Positions 1 to 5,607 of a stretch of 6,347 bases of DNA are shown here, piece after piece. Under the pieces are notes generated by a model that did no database searches, had not been told where the DNA came from, and saw nothing but the letters and a program-made list of their open reading frames with translations. Both the position numbers and the translations under genes were made by a program. The first letter of the stretch is position 1. Each line of letters begins with the position of its first letter. The stretch comes from Desulfobulbaceae bacterium UBA5123 (GTDB lineage: Bacteria > Desulfobacterota > Desulfobulbia > Desulfobulbales > UBA5123): assembly GCA_002415465.1 (NCBI GenBank), contig DHYT01000045.1, positions 1 through 6,347 on the forward strand, in the 5' to 3' direction.

Positions 1-8
1 GGGCTTGC

Positions 9-725
9 TCACCGCTCGCCCACCGGGTGCCATGGGCCGGCGAGGGGGGGTTGGTGCGGCCTGAAGTTGCTTTTGTAGTTCATGGAGGCGATTTCGTTGA
101 TCCGATAGCCGAGATAGAGGTGGGGGATCTCCTGTTGCCGGCAGTGTTCGATAAGGGTCAGGATGTTGAAGGTGCCGAGGCTCCGGCGCGCGAGTTGCGG
201 ATCAAAGAAAAAATAGACCGCGTTCAGCCAGTGGCGGCCGCTGTCGACAATCGCCACCCCGACCAGCCGGTCGGCCAGCCGGTAACGGATCTCGTAGGTG
301 GTGGTGACGCCGTTGAGGAAGAAGCCGAAATAATATTCCTCGGCGCTGTTTCCTCGTCCTGGAAAACGTTCTTGCAGAAAGTCGTGGCAGAGGGCTAGGC
401 TTTCAGGGCTTGCCTCCAGCGGCGCGATCTCCCAGGTGATATCCCGGTTGCTGCGGTGTGTCCGTTTCTGGTTGCGGTTGAGGCGGATGCGGCATGGATC
501 AAGGCGGATCGGCACGCAGCTTTGGCAAGTTCGGCAGACCATGGTATAGAGGCAGTTGCCGCTCCGCCGGTAGCCGGCGGCCATGAACCCTTCCATGACC
601 TGATCCGGTATCCTGCTCATCAGGGCCTGGCGGTAAATTGCCCGGTGCGGCAATCGGTAGGGGCAGTCCATGGGGATGTTGAAGAAGAATTTCTCAAGAT
701 CGTGCCGGATCAGATTGAACTGCAC
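9..725 (-). CDS. bpt: Aminoacyl-tRNA-protein transferase (bacterial Bpt/Ate1-like, aspartate/glutamate leucyltransferase)
   Basis: Complete gene of 238 residues, close to the usual 235-250 of bacterial Bpt. Family knowledge: the cytosolic enzyme moves leucine from Leu-tRNA onto proteins with N-terminal Asp or Glu, marking them for ClpS/ClpAP degradation by the N-end rule. Seen in the protein: an N-terminal Cys21-Pro-Tyr segment; a GYRRSGNCLY stretch (residues 51-60) followed by a cysteine cluster C64-x2-C67-x2-C70 and VPIRL, the hallmark of the Ate/Bpt N-terminal domain; and a C-terminal GNAT-like domain ending in YLGY (204-207) and SMNYK (214-218). The start is GTG at 725; GAGGAA (complement of 731-736) lies 5 nt upstream, and no better start is seen. 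It stops with TGA at 9-11. It is transcribed divergently from the radical SAM gene. The Leu versus Arg donor specificity is inferred from the bacterial family. Confidence 0.93.
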   Translation of the reverse strand: MQFNLIRHDLEKFFFNIPMDCPYRLPHRAIYRQALMSRIPDQVMEGFMAAGYRRSGNCLYTMVCRTCQSCVPIRLDPCRIRLNRNQKRTHRSNRDITWEIAPLEASPESLALCHDFLQERFPGRGNSAEEYYFGFFLNGVTTTYEIRYRLADRLVGVAIVDSGRHWLNAVYFFFDPQLARRSLGTFNILTLIEHCRQQEIPHLYLGYRINEIASMNYKSNFRPHQPPLAGPWHPVGER

Positions 726-789
726 GTCGGTTCCTCGCGCGGGATGGCCGGGATGCGTTGGGGTGGCCCGGTGTCATTAGTAACGCAAT

Positions 790-812
790 GCCATGCGAAC
801 TGATAGCATGGC
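790..812. promoter_or_regulatory. Perfect 7-bp inverted repeat in the bpt/radical SAM divergent region
   Basis: GCCATGC at 790-796 and GCATGGC at 806-812 are perfect inverted repeats separated by 9 nt. The centre-to-centre distance is 16 bp, about one and a half helical turns. The repeat covers the proposed bpt -10 and lies about 60 bp upstream of the radical SAM start, so it could be an operator for either gene. No regulator can be assigned from sequence alone. Confidence 0.35.
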
Positions 813-829
813 TCGTTGATGGATGTCAA
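800..829 (-). promoter_or_regulatory. Candidate sigma-70 promoter for bpt
   Basis: Read on the minus strand there is a perfect TTGACA (complement of 824-829), an 18-nt spacer and TATCAG (complement of 800-805). It points toward the GTG start of bpt about 75 nt downstream. The -10 is only a 4/6 match, so this is a plausible but unproven promoter. Confidence 0.4.
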
Positions 830-873
830 CGTGCCAGGCATGATTCCATTCAACCTCAATCGTCAGGGAAACG

Positions 874-2544
874 ATGAAGATAACCCTTGTCGCCGTGAAC
901 GGCCGTTATACCCACTCCTGTCTCGCCCTGTACTATCTGCGCAACGTTTTGCATGCCGGTCTGCCCGGCTGTGAGGTGGAGCTGCGGCAGTTTGCCTTGA
1001 ACGATCCCTATTACGAAACGCTTCTGCGGATCGTTGCCGGCAAGCCCGATGCCGTTCTCTTGTCGGCCTATATCTGGAGCAGTGAGCAGATTGTGCGCCT
1101 TGTGCGCGACCTGGCGCGGATGCTGCCGGGTATTCCCCTGGTGGTGGGGGGGCCGCAGGCGGCGTGGCTTGCCGACAGGCTGCCGGAGGGAAGTACGGTG
1201 GTGGCGGGGGGGGGAGAAGGGCTGCCACCGGCTTTCTTTGCCGATCTGGCGGCCGGCCGGATGGCGGCAAGCTATGCTGCGACGGCCGGCCACCCCTTTG
1301 CCATGCCCTATCGGGTCGAGGATTTCAGCGGCTCCCTCAAGCATCGGCAGATCTATTACGAATCCACCAGGGGCTGTCCGTTTGCCTGCAGTTATTGCCT
1401 GTCGGCCAGCACCGCCGGGGTGGTGTACAAGGAGCTTGCTGAGGTGCGGGAGGAGCTGACCCGGCTCATGGCGCATCGGCCGCCGGTGGTCCGCTTCGTC
1501 GATCGCACCTTCAACGCCCGCCCCGAGCGAACCCTTGCCTTGTGGCGATTTCTGGCCGACCTGCCGGGTGAGACCTGTTTTCATTTCGAGATCGCGCCCG
1601 AGCTGTTCACCGAGGAGATGCTGGCCTTTCTCGCCACGGTGCCGGCGGGGCGATTCCAGTTTGAGATCGGGCTGCAGTCAACCAACCCGGAAACCCTTGT
1701 GGCCATCAACCGCAAGGCCGATCCGGCGCGGATCGCCGCAAACTTTGCCCGCATCCTTGCCGTAGACAATATCCATCTCCATCTGGACCTGATCATGGGG
1801 CTGCCCTTTGAAACCCGCGCAAGTTTTGCCCGCTCCTTCAACAACGCCTTTGCCCTGGCCCCCCATTATATCCAGATGGGGCTGCTGAAGATCCTGCCCG
1901 GTACCCCGCTTGCCGCCCGTCGTGAGGAGTTCGGGCTGCTGGCCGGCGATGCGCCGCCCTACGAGATTCTTGCCACCCGCTGGCTGCCCCAGGAGGAGAT
2001 GGCCGAGCTGTACTGGCTTGGCGAATGCGTCGAGGCCTTTTACAACAACCGCTATTTCAGAAGTTTTTTCAGCTATATCCGGCGGGTAGAGCCGAACCCG
2101 TTTGCCTTTTTCTCGCAACTGCTCGCCTCGTGCCGCGCGCGGCAGTTCTTCGAACAGGCCAAGACCCAGCAACTGATGAGCCGTATCCTGGTCGATTTTG
2201 TTGCGCAGCGGCCGGACCAGCCGTTATTGAATGAGCTGCTCCGTTTCGACTGGCTGCGCAGCGGCCATCGCTTCCTGCCCGATGAACTGGCGGCGGCAGG
2301 CTTGACCGAGGTCCGCGACCGGATGTATCACGCCCTGCCGGATGAACTGCCGCCCCTCTACGACCGCCGGCAGCGCAATACCTTCTTCAAGAAAACGATC
2401 TTTCTCGCCTGTTCGGGCCGGTTGCTCATGGAAACCGGCCTGGGCGACAGCAACAAGGACGGCGTGATCTGTTTCCCGCCGGGGGAGGTGGAAGGGGTTT
2501 TGAAATTGCAGCGGGCGGTATTGTTGACAGATTCGCCTGGCTGA
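874..2544 (+). CDS. B12-binding domain/radical SAM protein (DUF4080-type)
   Basis: 556-residue protein in three parts. Residues 1 to about 135 look like the Rossmann-type cobalamin-binding domain that precedes many radical SAM domains (MKITLVAVNGRYTH at the start, LVVGGPQ near residue 90, VVAGGGEG near 110); the classic DxHxxG cobalamin ligand motif is not visible. A radical SAM barrel follows, with the 4Fe-4S motif C168-x3-C172-x2-C175 in STRGCPFACSYCLS, plus FEIGLQS and DLIMGLP further on. The C-terminal third, from about residue 370, resembles the DUF4080 region of this subfamily. Such enzymes cleave S-adenosylmethionine; many methylate unactivated carbons or rearrange rings, but the substrate is unknown here. 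The start is ATG at 874 with AGGGA just upstream. The small zinc-ribbon gene follows 50 bp after the stop and is probably co-transcribed. Two poly-G tracts lie in the N-terminal domain. Confidence 0.9.
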   Translation: MKITLVAVNGRYTHSCLALYYLRNVLHAGLPGCEVELRQFALNDPYYETLLRIVAGKPDAVLLSAYIWSSEQIVRLVRDLARMLPGIPLVVGGPQAAWLADRLPEGSTVVAGGGEGLPPAFFADLAAGRMAASYAATAGHPFAMPYRVEDFSGSLKHRQIYYESTRGCPFACSYCLSASTAGVVYKELAEVREELTRLMAHRPPVVRFVDRTFNARPERTLALWRFLADLPGETCFHFEIAPELFTEEMLAFLATVPAGRFQFEIGLQSTNPETLVAINRKADPARIAANFARILAVDNIHLHLDLIMGLPFETRASFARSFNNAFALAPHYIQMGLLKILPGTPLAARREEFGLLAGDAPPYEILATRWLPQEEMAELYWLGECVEAFYNNRYFRSFFSYIRRVEPNPFAFFSQLLASCRARQFFEQAKTQQLMSRILVDFVAQRPDQPLLNELLRFDWLRSGHRFLPDELAAAGLTEVRDRMYHALPDELPPLYDRRQRNTFFKKTIFLACSGRLLMETGLGDSNKDGVICFPPGEVEGVLKLQRAVLLTDSPG

Positions 2545-2594
2545 TAAATGTCATCCTTGTTTGATCATGTGCCAAAACACGCAGGGGTTCCCGG

Positions 2595-2867
2595 TTGAAG
2601 AAGTTGACCAAATACAAGATCCTCACAATCTATTGTAAATGCGGGGAAAAGCTGCTGAAGTATAAAAAAGGGCCGGGACGCAGGTTGCTGAAGATCCACC
2701 GGGACCGGATCACGGAAGACTTCACCGGCATCTTTATCAACGACTACTCGGAGAAGGGCACCGACATCTGCTGCCGTTCTTGCAAGGAGCGGATTGCCAC
2801 CGTGCAGATTGTGAACGGAAAGTATGTCAACAAGGTCAACCAGGGGCAGTTGGGGATAACCAAATAG
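2595..2867 (+). CDS. Small conserved zinc-ribbon-like protein of unknown function
   Basis: 90-residue basic protein with two cysteine knuckles, C14-K-C16-G near the N-terminus and C59-C60-R-S-C63 in the second half. Together they suggest a zinc ribbon or rubredoxin-like metal site. Lysines and arginines are abundant between the knuckles (KYKKGPGRRLLK), which would suit nucleic-acid binding, but that is inference. The end, NGKYVNKVNQGQLGI, looks like a conserved block; I recall similar short proteins in Deltaproteobacteria and methanogens but know no function. The start is TTG at 2595, preceded by CAGGGG about 8 nt upstream; no ATG lies early enough in frame. There is no signal peptide or membrane segment. 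It follows the radical SAM gene by 50 bp on the same strand with no terminator visible between them, so co-transcription is likely. Confidence 0.75.
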   Translation: MKKLTKYKILTIYCKCGEKLLKYKKGPGRRLLKIHRDRITEDFTGIFINDYSEKGTDICCRSCKERIATVQIVNGKYVNKVNQGQLGITK

Positions 2868-2898
2868 ATCGTTCCAGCGCAGACTTCCTCTCCATGTA

Positions 2899-2927
2899 TT
2901 GACAACGGATATACACTGCCGTATAGT
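2899..2927 (+). promoter_or_regulatory. Strong sigma-70-type promoter of the toxin-antitoxin operon
   Basis: TTGACA at 2899-2904, a 17-nt spacer and TATAGT at 2922-2927, about 26 nt upstream of the antitoxin start. This is a near-consensus promoter with optimal spacing, set in a locally AT-rich patch within GC-rich surroundings. Confidence 0.75.
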
Positions 2928-2934
2928 TACTATA
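2922..2934. promoter_or_regulatory. Palindromic operator candidate for toxin-antitoxin autoregulation
   Basis: TATAG-TTA-CTATA is a perfect 5-bp inverted repeat that coincides with the -10 box of the toxin-antitoxin promoter. Ribbon-helix-helix antitoxins of the TacA type bind such short AT-rich palindromes over their own promoter, so this is the natural candidate for the repressor site. A related ATATAC element lies at 2909-2914 and TATATAC at 2931-2937. Confidence 0.5.
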
Positions 2935-2953
2935 TACACAAATGGAGGAGGTC

Positions 2954-3235
2954 ATGATCTCACAAGCAGAAACACGCACGGCACCCATTAACATCCGCGC
3001 CAAACAGGCCCAGCGAGACTTGATCGACAAGGCGGCCGCGGCCCTGCACAAGAACCGGTCTGATTTCATGCTTGAGGTGGCTTGCCGGGAGGCCGAGAAC
3101 GTGCTGCTGGACCAGCGGTTTTTTCAGTTGGACAGCGCGGCGTTTGCCGCTTTTCAGGCCGCTCTTGAGGCCCCGGTGGCGGATAACCCTGCCTTGCGGG
3201 AACTTCTGGCAAGCAAGGCCCCATGGGAAAAATAA
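2954..3235 (+). CDS. DUF1778 ribbon-helix-helix antitoxin (TacA-like)
   Basis: 93-residue antitoxin. The N-terminal half, with TAPINIRAKQAQRDLIDKAA and KNRSDFMLEVACREAE, is the ribbon-helix-helix fold of the DUF1778/TacA family: a short beta strand (PINIRA) that pairs in the dimer and contacts DNA, then two helices. The C-terminal half carries FFQLDSAAFAAFQAALEAP, the family region that wraps around and neutralises the partner GNAT toxin. I prefer ATG at 2954 because GGAGGAGG (2944-2951) lies directly upstream as its Shine-Dalgarno; the in-frame ATG at 2942 would add MEEV, encoded by that same ribosome-binding site, and has no site of its own. The stop codon overlaps the toxin start by 13 nt. 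The protein probably represses its own operon, and more strongly as a complex with the toxin. Confidence 0.9.
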   Translation: MISQAETRTAPINIRAKQAQRDLIDKAAAALHKNRSDFMLEVACREAENVLLDQRFFQLDSAAFAAFQAALEAPVADNPALRELLASKAPWEK

Positions 3236-3717
3236 CCGCCCCGGAGCCGCTTACCCCCGCCCACCGGAGCAACGATTTTGATTGCGGTGAGGAGTCGCTT
3301 GATTTCTGGCTGAAAAAATACGCCCTCAAAAACGAGGCGGTTGGTGCTTCCCGAACGTTTGTGGTGTGCAGCAACCGGCAGGTCATCGGCTACTACGCCA
3401 TGGCCGCCGGCAGCGTTGCCCTGCAGGAAGCGCCGGGCAAAGTGAAGCGTAAGATGCCGGATCCCATCCCGGTCATGGTTTTGGGACGCCTTGCCGTGGA
3501 TAAACGATGGCAGGAAAAGGGGATCGGCAGGGGGCTGTTGAAAGACGCCCTGTTGCGAACCCTGGCGGTTTCAAGCCAGGTCGGCATCCGCGCCATCCTG
3601 GTGCATGCCCTGTCGGAAAAGGCAAAGGAGTTCTATCTGCGCCACGGTTTTTCCGCATCACCCATCGCCCCACTCACCCTGATGCTGCGCCTGCAAGATA
3701 TTCGTTTGCCGCAATAA
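3223..3717 (+). CDS. GNAT-family acetyltransferase toxin (TacT-like)
   Basis: 164 residues, the usual length for TacT/AtaT-type toxins. Family knowledge: these enzymes use acetyl-CoA to acetylate the amino group of the amino acid on charged tRNAs, blocking translation until the DUF1778 antitoxin neutralises them. Seen here: the characteristic N-terminus ITAPEPLTPAH followed by FDCGEESLDFWL and ALKNEAVGASRTFVV; the acetyl-CoA loop LGRLAVDKRWQEKGIGRGLL (residues 88-107, with Q97, G100, G102); and VHALSEKAKEFYLRHGF (128-143), where Tyr138 matches the catalytic tyrosine position of TacT. The start is ATG at 3223 inside the antitoxin gene, with a weak AAGG site upstream, which suggests translational coupling that keeps toxin below antitoxin. 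No frameshift or missing key residue is seen, so it is probably active. Which tRNA it targets cannot be read from the sequence. Confidence 0.92.
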   Translation: MGKITAPEPLTPAHRSNDFDCGEESLDFWLKKYALKNEAVGASRTFVVCSNRQVIGYYAMAAGSVALQEAPGKVKRKMPDPIPVMVLGRLAVDKRWQEKGIGRGLLKDALLRTLAVSSQVGIRAILVHALSEKAKEFYLRHGFSASPIAPLTLMLRLQDIRLPQ

Positions 3718-3748
3718 CCACTCCACAAGAGGGAGCGGGGACGGTTTT
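3718..3748 (+). terminator. Weak hairpin with short T run after the toxin gene
   Basis: CCaCTCC (3718-3724) can pair with GGAGcGG (3732-3738) around a 7-nt loop with one internal mismatch. GGACGG and then TTTT (to 3748) follow. The T run is not immediately next to the stem, so termination here would be weak. It begins right after the toxin stop codon. Confidence 0.25.
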
Positions 3749-3778
3749 ACCAGTTGGCTTTTGTTCTGCCATGTCGCC

Positions 3779-4537
3779 TCAACAAGCAGCAAGGTCAGCG
3801 GCGTTCCGGAAGATGTTTTCCTGTCGAAGAACAGGCTGTTTCTGTAAGCGTTTGTAATAGAGATTTTGTCCATAGAGGACGGATACCGGGTTGTGGCCGG
3901 TAACCCGGTCCTTTACCACCATGGTGGTCACCGGCGCATCCGAGTGTTTGGTGAACAGGATGTCATGACCCACGCAGAGTCCGACAATGATATTGAGGTC
4001 GGTGCCGGACTCGTTCAAAAGCCTGGCCTGGGCCACCGGATTGCAGGCCGGTTCAAAGGTGTCGGGGCGAACCTTTTCTTCCTCGGTGAGCCCCAGTTCC
4101 AACTTGTCGATACTTCCTGATTTGCAGCAGACGCTCACCGTCTTGAATCCCTGTGCATTCAGGATAGCTGCCAGGCGGTTAGCTTCATCCAGTAGGCCGA
4201 TGCAGGTAGCGATGCCGATTTTTGTATACTGCATGAGCTTGGCAAAGGCGATGGTGTCTTCCACTCTGGTCCAGCGGGCGTTCAAGGTATCACTGCCAGG
4301 GGCGGGCTGGTAGCCGAGTCCTTCCTCCTGGGCCGCGACCTTGGCCATGCGGGCGTCTTCGCTGTCCTCCTTATAAAGTTCAAAAGCTTCCCTTATGATC
4401 CCGGAATGCTCCCGGGTCGGGCAGTTGCCCGGCTTGGCCGGTTTGTTGTTCGGGTCAGCGCTTCAGCAGTTGGTGCCTTCGCTTTTGCGCCAGACAGCGC
4501 TGCATTTGCTGCAGCTAAAATCATTCTGCTTGCCCAT
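3779..4537 (-). CDS. DUF1847 metal-binding protein with an in-frame TGA at codon 25 (candidate selenoprotein or nonsense-disrupted gene)
   Basis: Read through, this is a 252-residue DUF1847 protein, a family of uncharacterised cysteine-rich proteins common in anaerobes. Start ATG at 4537 has AGGAGA about 7 nt upstream. The N-terminus carries C9-x2-C12 and C24, then TGA as codon 25 (plus-strand bases 4463-4465), then in the same frame P36-x2-C39-P40-T, the end of the family's N-terminal cysteine motif. The body is fully conserved in style: RWTRVEDTIAFAK (88-100), IGIATCIGL (107-115), VSVCCKSGSIDK (134-145), CNPVAQA (165-171), GLCVGHD (186-192) and KDRVTGHNP (209-217). The only ATG after the TGA is codon 64 (4348), with its AAGGAGG too far upstream, and restarting there would drop the cysteine motif. 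The TGA is either selenocysteine or a point mutation (TGG, TGC or TGT to TGA). The last ~20 residues look unconserved. It is divergent from lysR, which may control it. Confidence 0.8.
4429..4441 (-). other. GC-rich hairpin 21 nt downstream of the in-frame TGA (possible SECIS-like element)
   Basis: On the mRNA strand CCGGC-CAA-GCCGG forms a perfect 5-bp stem inside the coding sequence, beginning 21 nt after the TGA of the DUF1847 gene. The distance is in the range described for bacterial SECIS elements. Against it, the stem is short and the CAA loop has no guanine at its 5' end; if the innermost pairs open, a G enters the loop. High local GC content could produce such a stem by chance. Confidence 0.25.
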
Positions 4538-4610
4538 GGTGTTCTCTCCTTTGCGCATCCCATTTCGGAAAGGGTGCTCGTATGCATGGCGGGTGCGTTC
4601 GTTCCATGAA

Positions 4611-4639
4611 TTGACAACGTAATCATCGCTTACTATCAT
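4611..4639 (+). promoter_or_regulatory. Sigma-70-type promoter of the lysR gene
   Basis: TTGACA at 4611-4616, a 17-nt spacer and TATCAT at 4634-4639, about 45 nt upstream of the GTG start. It is a perfect -35 with a 5/6 -10 at optimal spacing. The 17 nt around the -35 nearly repeat those of the toxin-antitoxin promoter. Confidence 0.65.
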
Positions 4640-4648
4640 TACAAATGA
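4636..4648. promoter_or_regulatory. Candidate LysR-type binding site (T-N11-A inverted repeat)
   Basis: TCATT-ACA-AATGA is a perfect 5-bp inverted repeat whose ends make the T-N11-A signature of LysR-type binding sites. It overlaps the -10 of the lysR promoter, which fits negative autoregulation. It also lies in the 146-bp region shared with the divergent DUF1847 gene, about 100 bp from that start, so it may serve both. Confidence 0.5.
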
Positions 4649-4683
4649 ATGTTTCGGATGTTAGCTATCAATGGAGATGATTT

Positions 4684-5538
4684 GTGGAGATCAGCGATCT
4701 TAAGATATTTTTGGCTGTTGCCCAGCAGGGGAGCATCTCCAGGGCGGCTGAGGAACTGCATTACGTCCAGTCCAATGTCACCGCTCGGATCAAACAACTG
4801 GAGGAGCGGCTAGGCGCCAGTCTCTTTCATCGTAAAAGCAGGGGGGTGGACCTGACCGCCTCCGGGAAGCTTCTCTTGGGCTACGCGCAACGAATTGTCC
4901 GCTTAACCAAGGAGGCCGAGGAGGCAATCAGCGACCAGAGCGAACCGCGAGGCAAACTTTTGATCGGCTCCATGGAAACGACTGCGGCGGTACGACTGCC
5001 GCCACTTCTGGCCGGTTATCACCGTTCGTATCCGCAGGTGGAGTTGAATCTGGTCACCGGGTCATCGGCAGAGATATTGAAACGGTTGCTGGCTTATCAG
5101 ATCGATGGGGCGCTGGTGGCGGGTGAAATATCGCAAGAAGGGTTGCTGGTCGAAAAAGCCTATGAAGAGGAAATGGTTCTCGTAACCCCTGCGGATATTG
5201 ATGAGCCGGGAAAACTGACAAATTTCAAGATCCTTGTCTTGCGCGCTGACTGTGCCTGCCGGTCACAACTGGAGAAATGGCTGCATACCACCGGCCGGCT
5301 GCCGTATCAGATTATTGAAATCGGCTCAATTGAGGGCATTGTCGGCTGCGTTGCCGCAGGCATGGGGGTTGGTTTCATGCCGCGCTCGGTTGTGGATAAG
5401 GCGCACATCCGCAAAGTTTGCTCGCTGCACAACTTGCCTGACAACTTCGGCACCCTGACAACCTGGTTTGTGCGTCGGCACACGGATAACACAAGCAAGG
5501 CCATGCAGGCTTTTCGGGATCTGGTTGTGGCTGACTGA
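4684..5538 (+). CDS. LysR-family transcriptional regulator
   Basis: 284 residues, slightly short of the usual ~300. The N-terminal 60 residues are the LysR winged helix-turn-helix: LKIFLAVAQQGSISRAAEELHYVQSNVTARIKQLEERLGASLFHRKSRGVDLTASG is the family pattern, with the recognition helix around YVQSNVTARIKQLE. A linker helix follows (to about residue 85), then the periplasmic-binding-protein-like effector domain opening with RGKLLIGSMETTAAVRLPPLL and containing GIVGCVAAGMGVGFMP near the end. The HYVQSNVTARIKQLE wording is seen in a subgroup with CzcR/YtlI-like members, but the effector cannot be named. The start is GTG at 4684 with GGAG (4673-4676) 7 nt upstream; an in-frame TGA at 4678-4680 excludes any earlier start. 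It is divergent from the DUF1847 gene, the usual arrangement for a LysR regulator and its target, and its own promoter has a T-N11-A box. Confidence 0.93.
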   Translation: MEISDLKIFLAVAQQGSISRAAEELHYVQSNVTARIKQLEERLGASLFHRKSRGVDLTASGKLLLGYAQRIVRLTKEAEEAISDQSEPRGKLLIGSMETTAAVRLPPLLAGYHRSYPQVELNLVTGSSAEILKRLLAYQIDGALVAGEISQEGLLVEKAYEEEMVLVTPADIDEPGKLTNFKILVLRADCACRSQLEKWLHTTGRLPYQIIEIGSIEGIVGCVAAGMGVGFMPRSVVDKAHIRKVCSLHNLPDNFGTLTTWFVRRHTDNTSKAMQAFRDLVVAD

Positions 5539-5607
5539 AAAAACGGATTATGGTGACGTCTGGCAGGGTGATGAAAACCTTGTTTGGGCGTCCCGTCACT
5601 TGCATAG

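Noticed and set aside
27..803. Two plus-strand frames (27-398 and 456-803) opposite bpt
   Set aside because: bpt on the minus strand is clearly recognisable over its full length; these frames have no family resemblance and arise from its GC-rich third positions.
856..1584. Long 242-codon minus-strand open frame opposite the radical SAM gene
   Set aside because: It lies wholly antisense to a well-supported gene, has low-complexity His/Arg/Pro-rich composition and shows no recognisable family motif. It is a by-product of GC-rich codon usage.
1678..2172. 164-codon minus-strand frame within the radical SAM gene
   Set aside because: Antisense shadow of the C-terminal half of the radical SAM gene, with no recognisable domain and no convincing ribosome-binding site.
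3820..3835. CCTGT/ACAGG inverted repeat near the 3' end of the DUF1847 gene
   Set aside because: Only 5 bp with a 6-nt loop, inside the coding frame and without a T run on either strand. Too weak to call a terminator or operator.
3779..4348. DUF1847 gene starting at the ATG at 4348
   Set aside because: This start would remove the N-terminal cysteine motif, including P-x2-CPT, which is encoded in frame upstream. Its nearest AAGGAGG is about 18 nt or more away, whereas ATG 4537 has a well-placed AGGAGA. It remains possible as a remnant product if the TGA is a true stop.
5553..5599. GTGACG...CGTCAC inverted repeat between lysR and the terminator
   Set aside because: Six-bp arms separated by 35 nt are expected by chance, and the region already has a convincing terminator.
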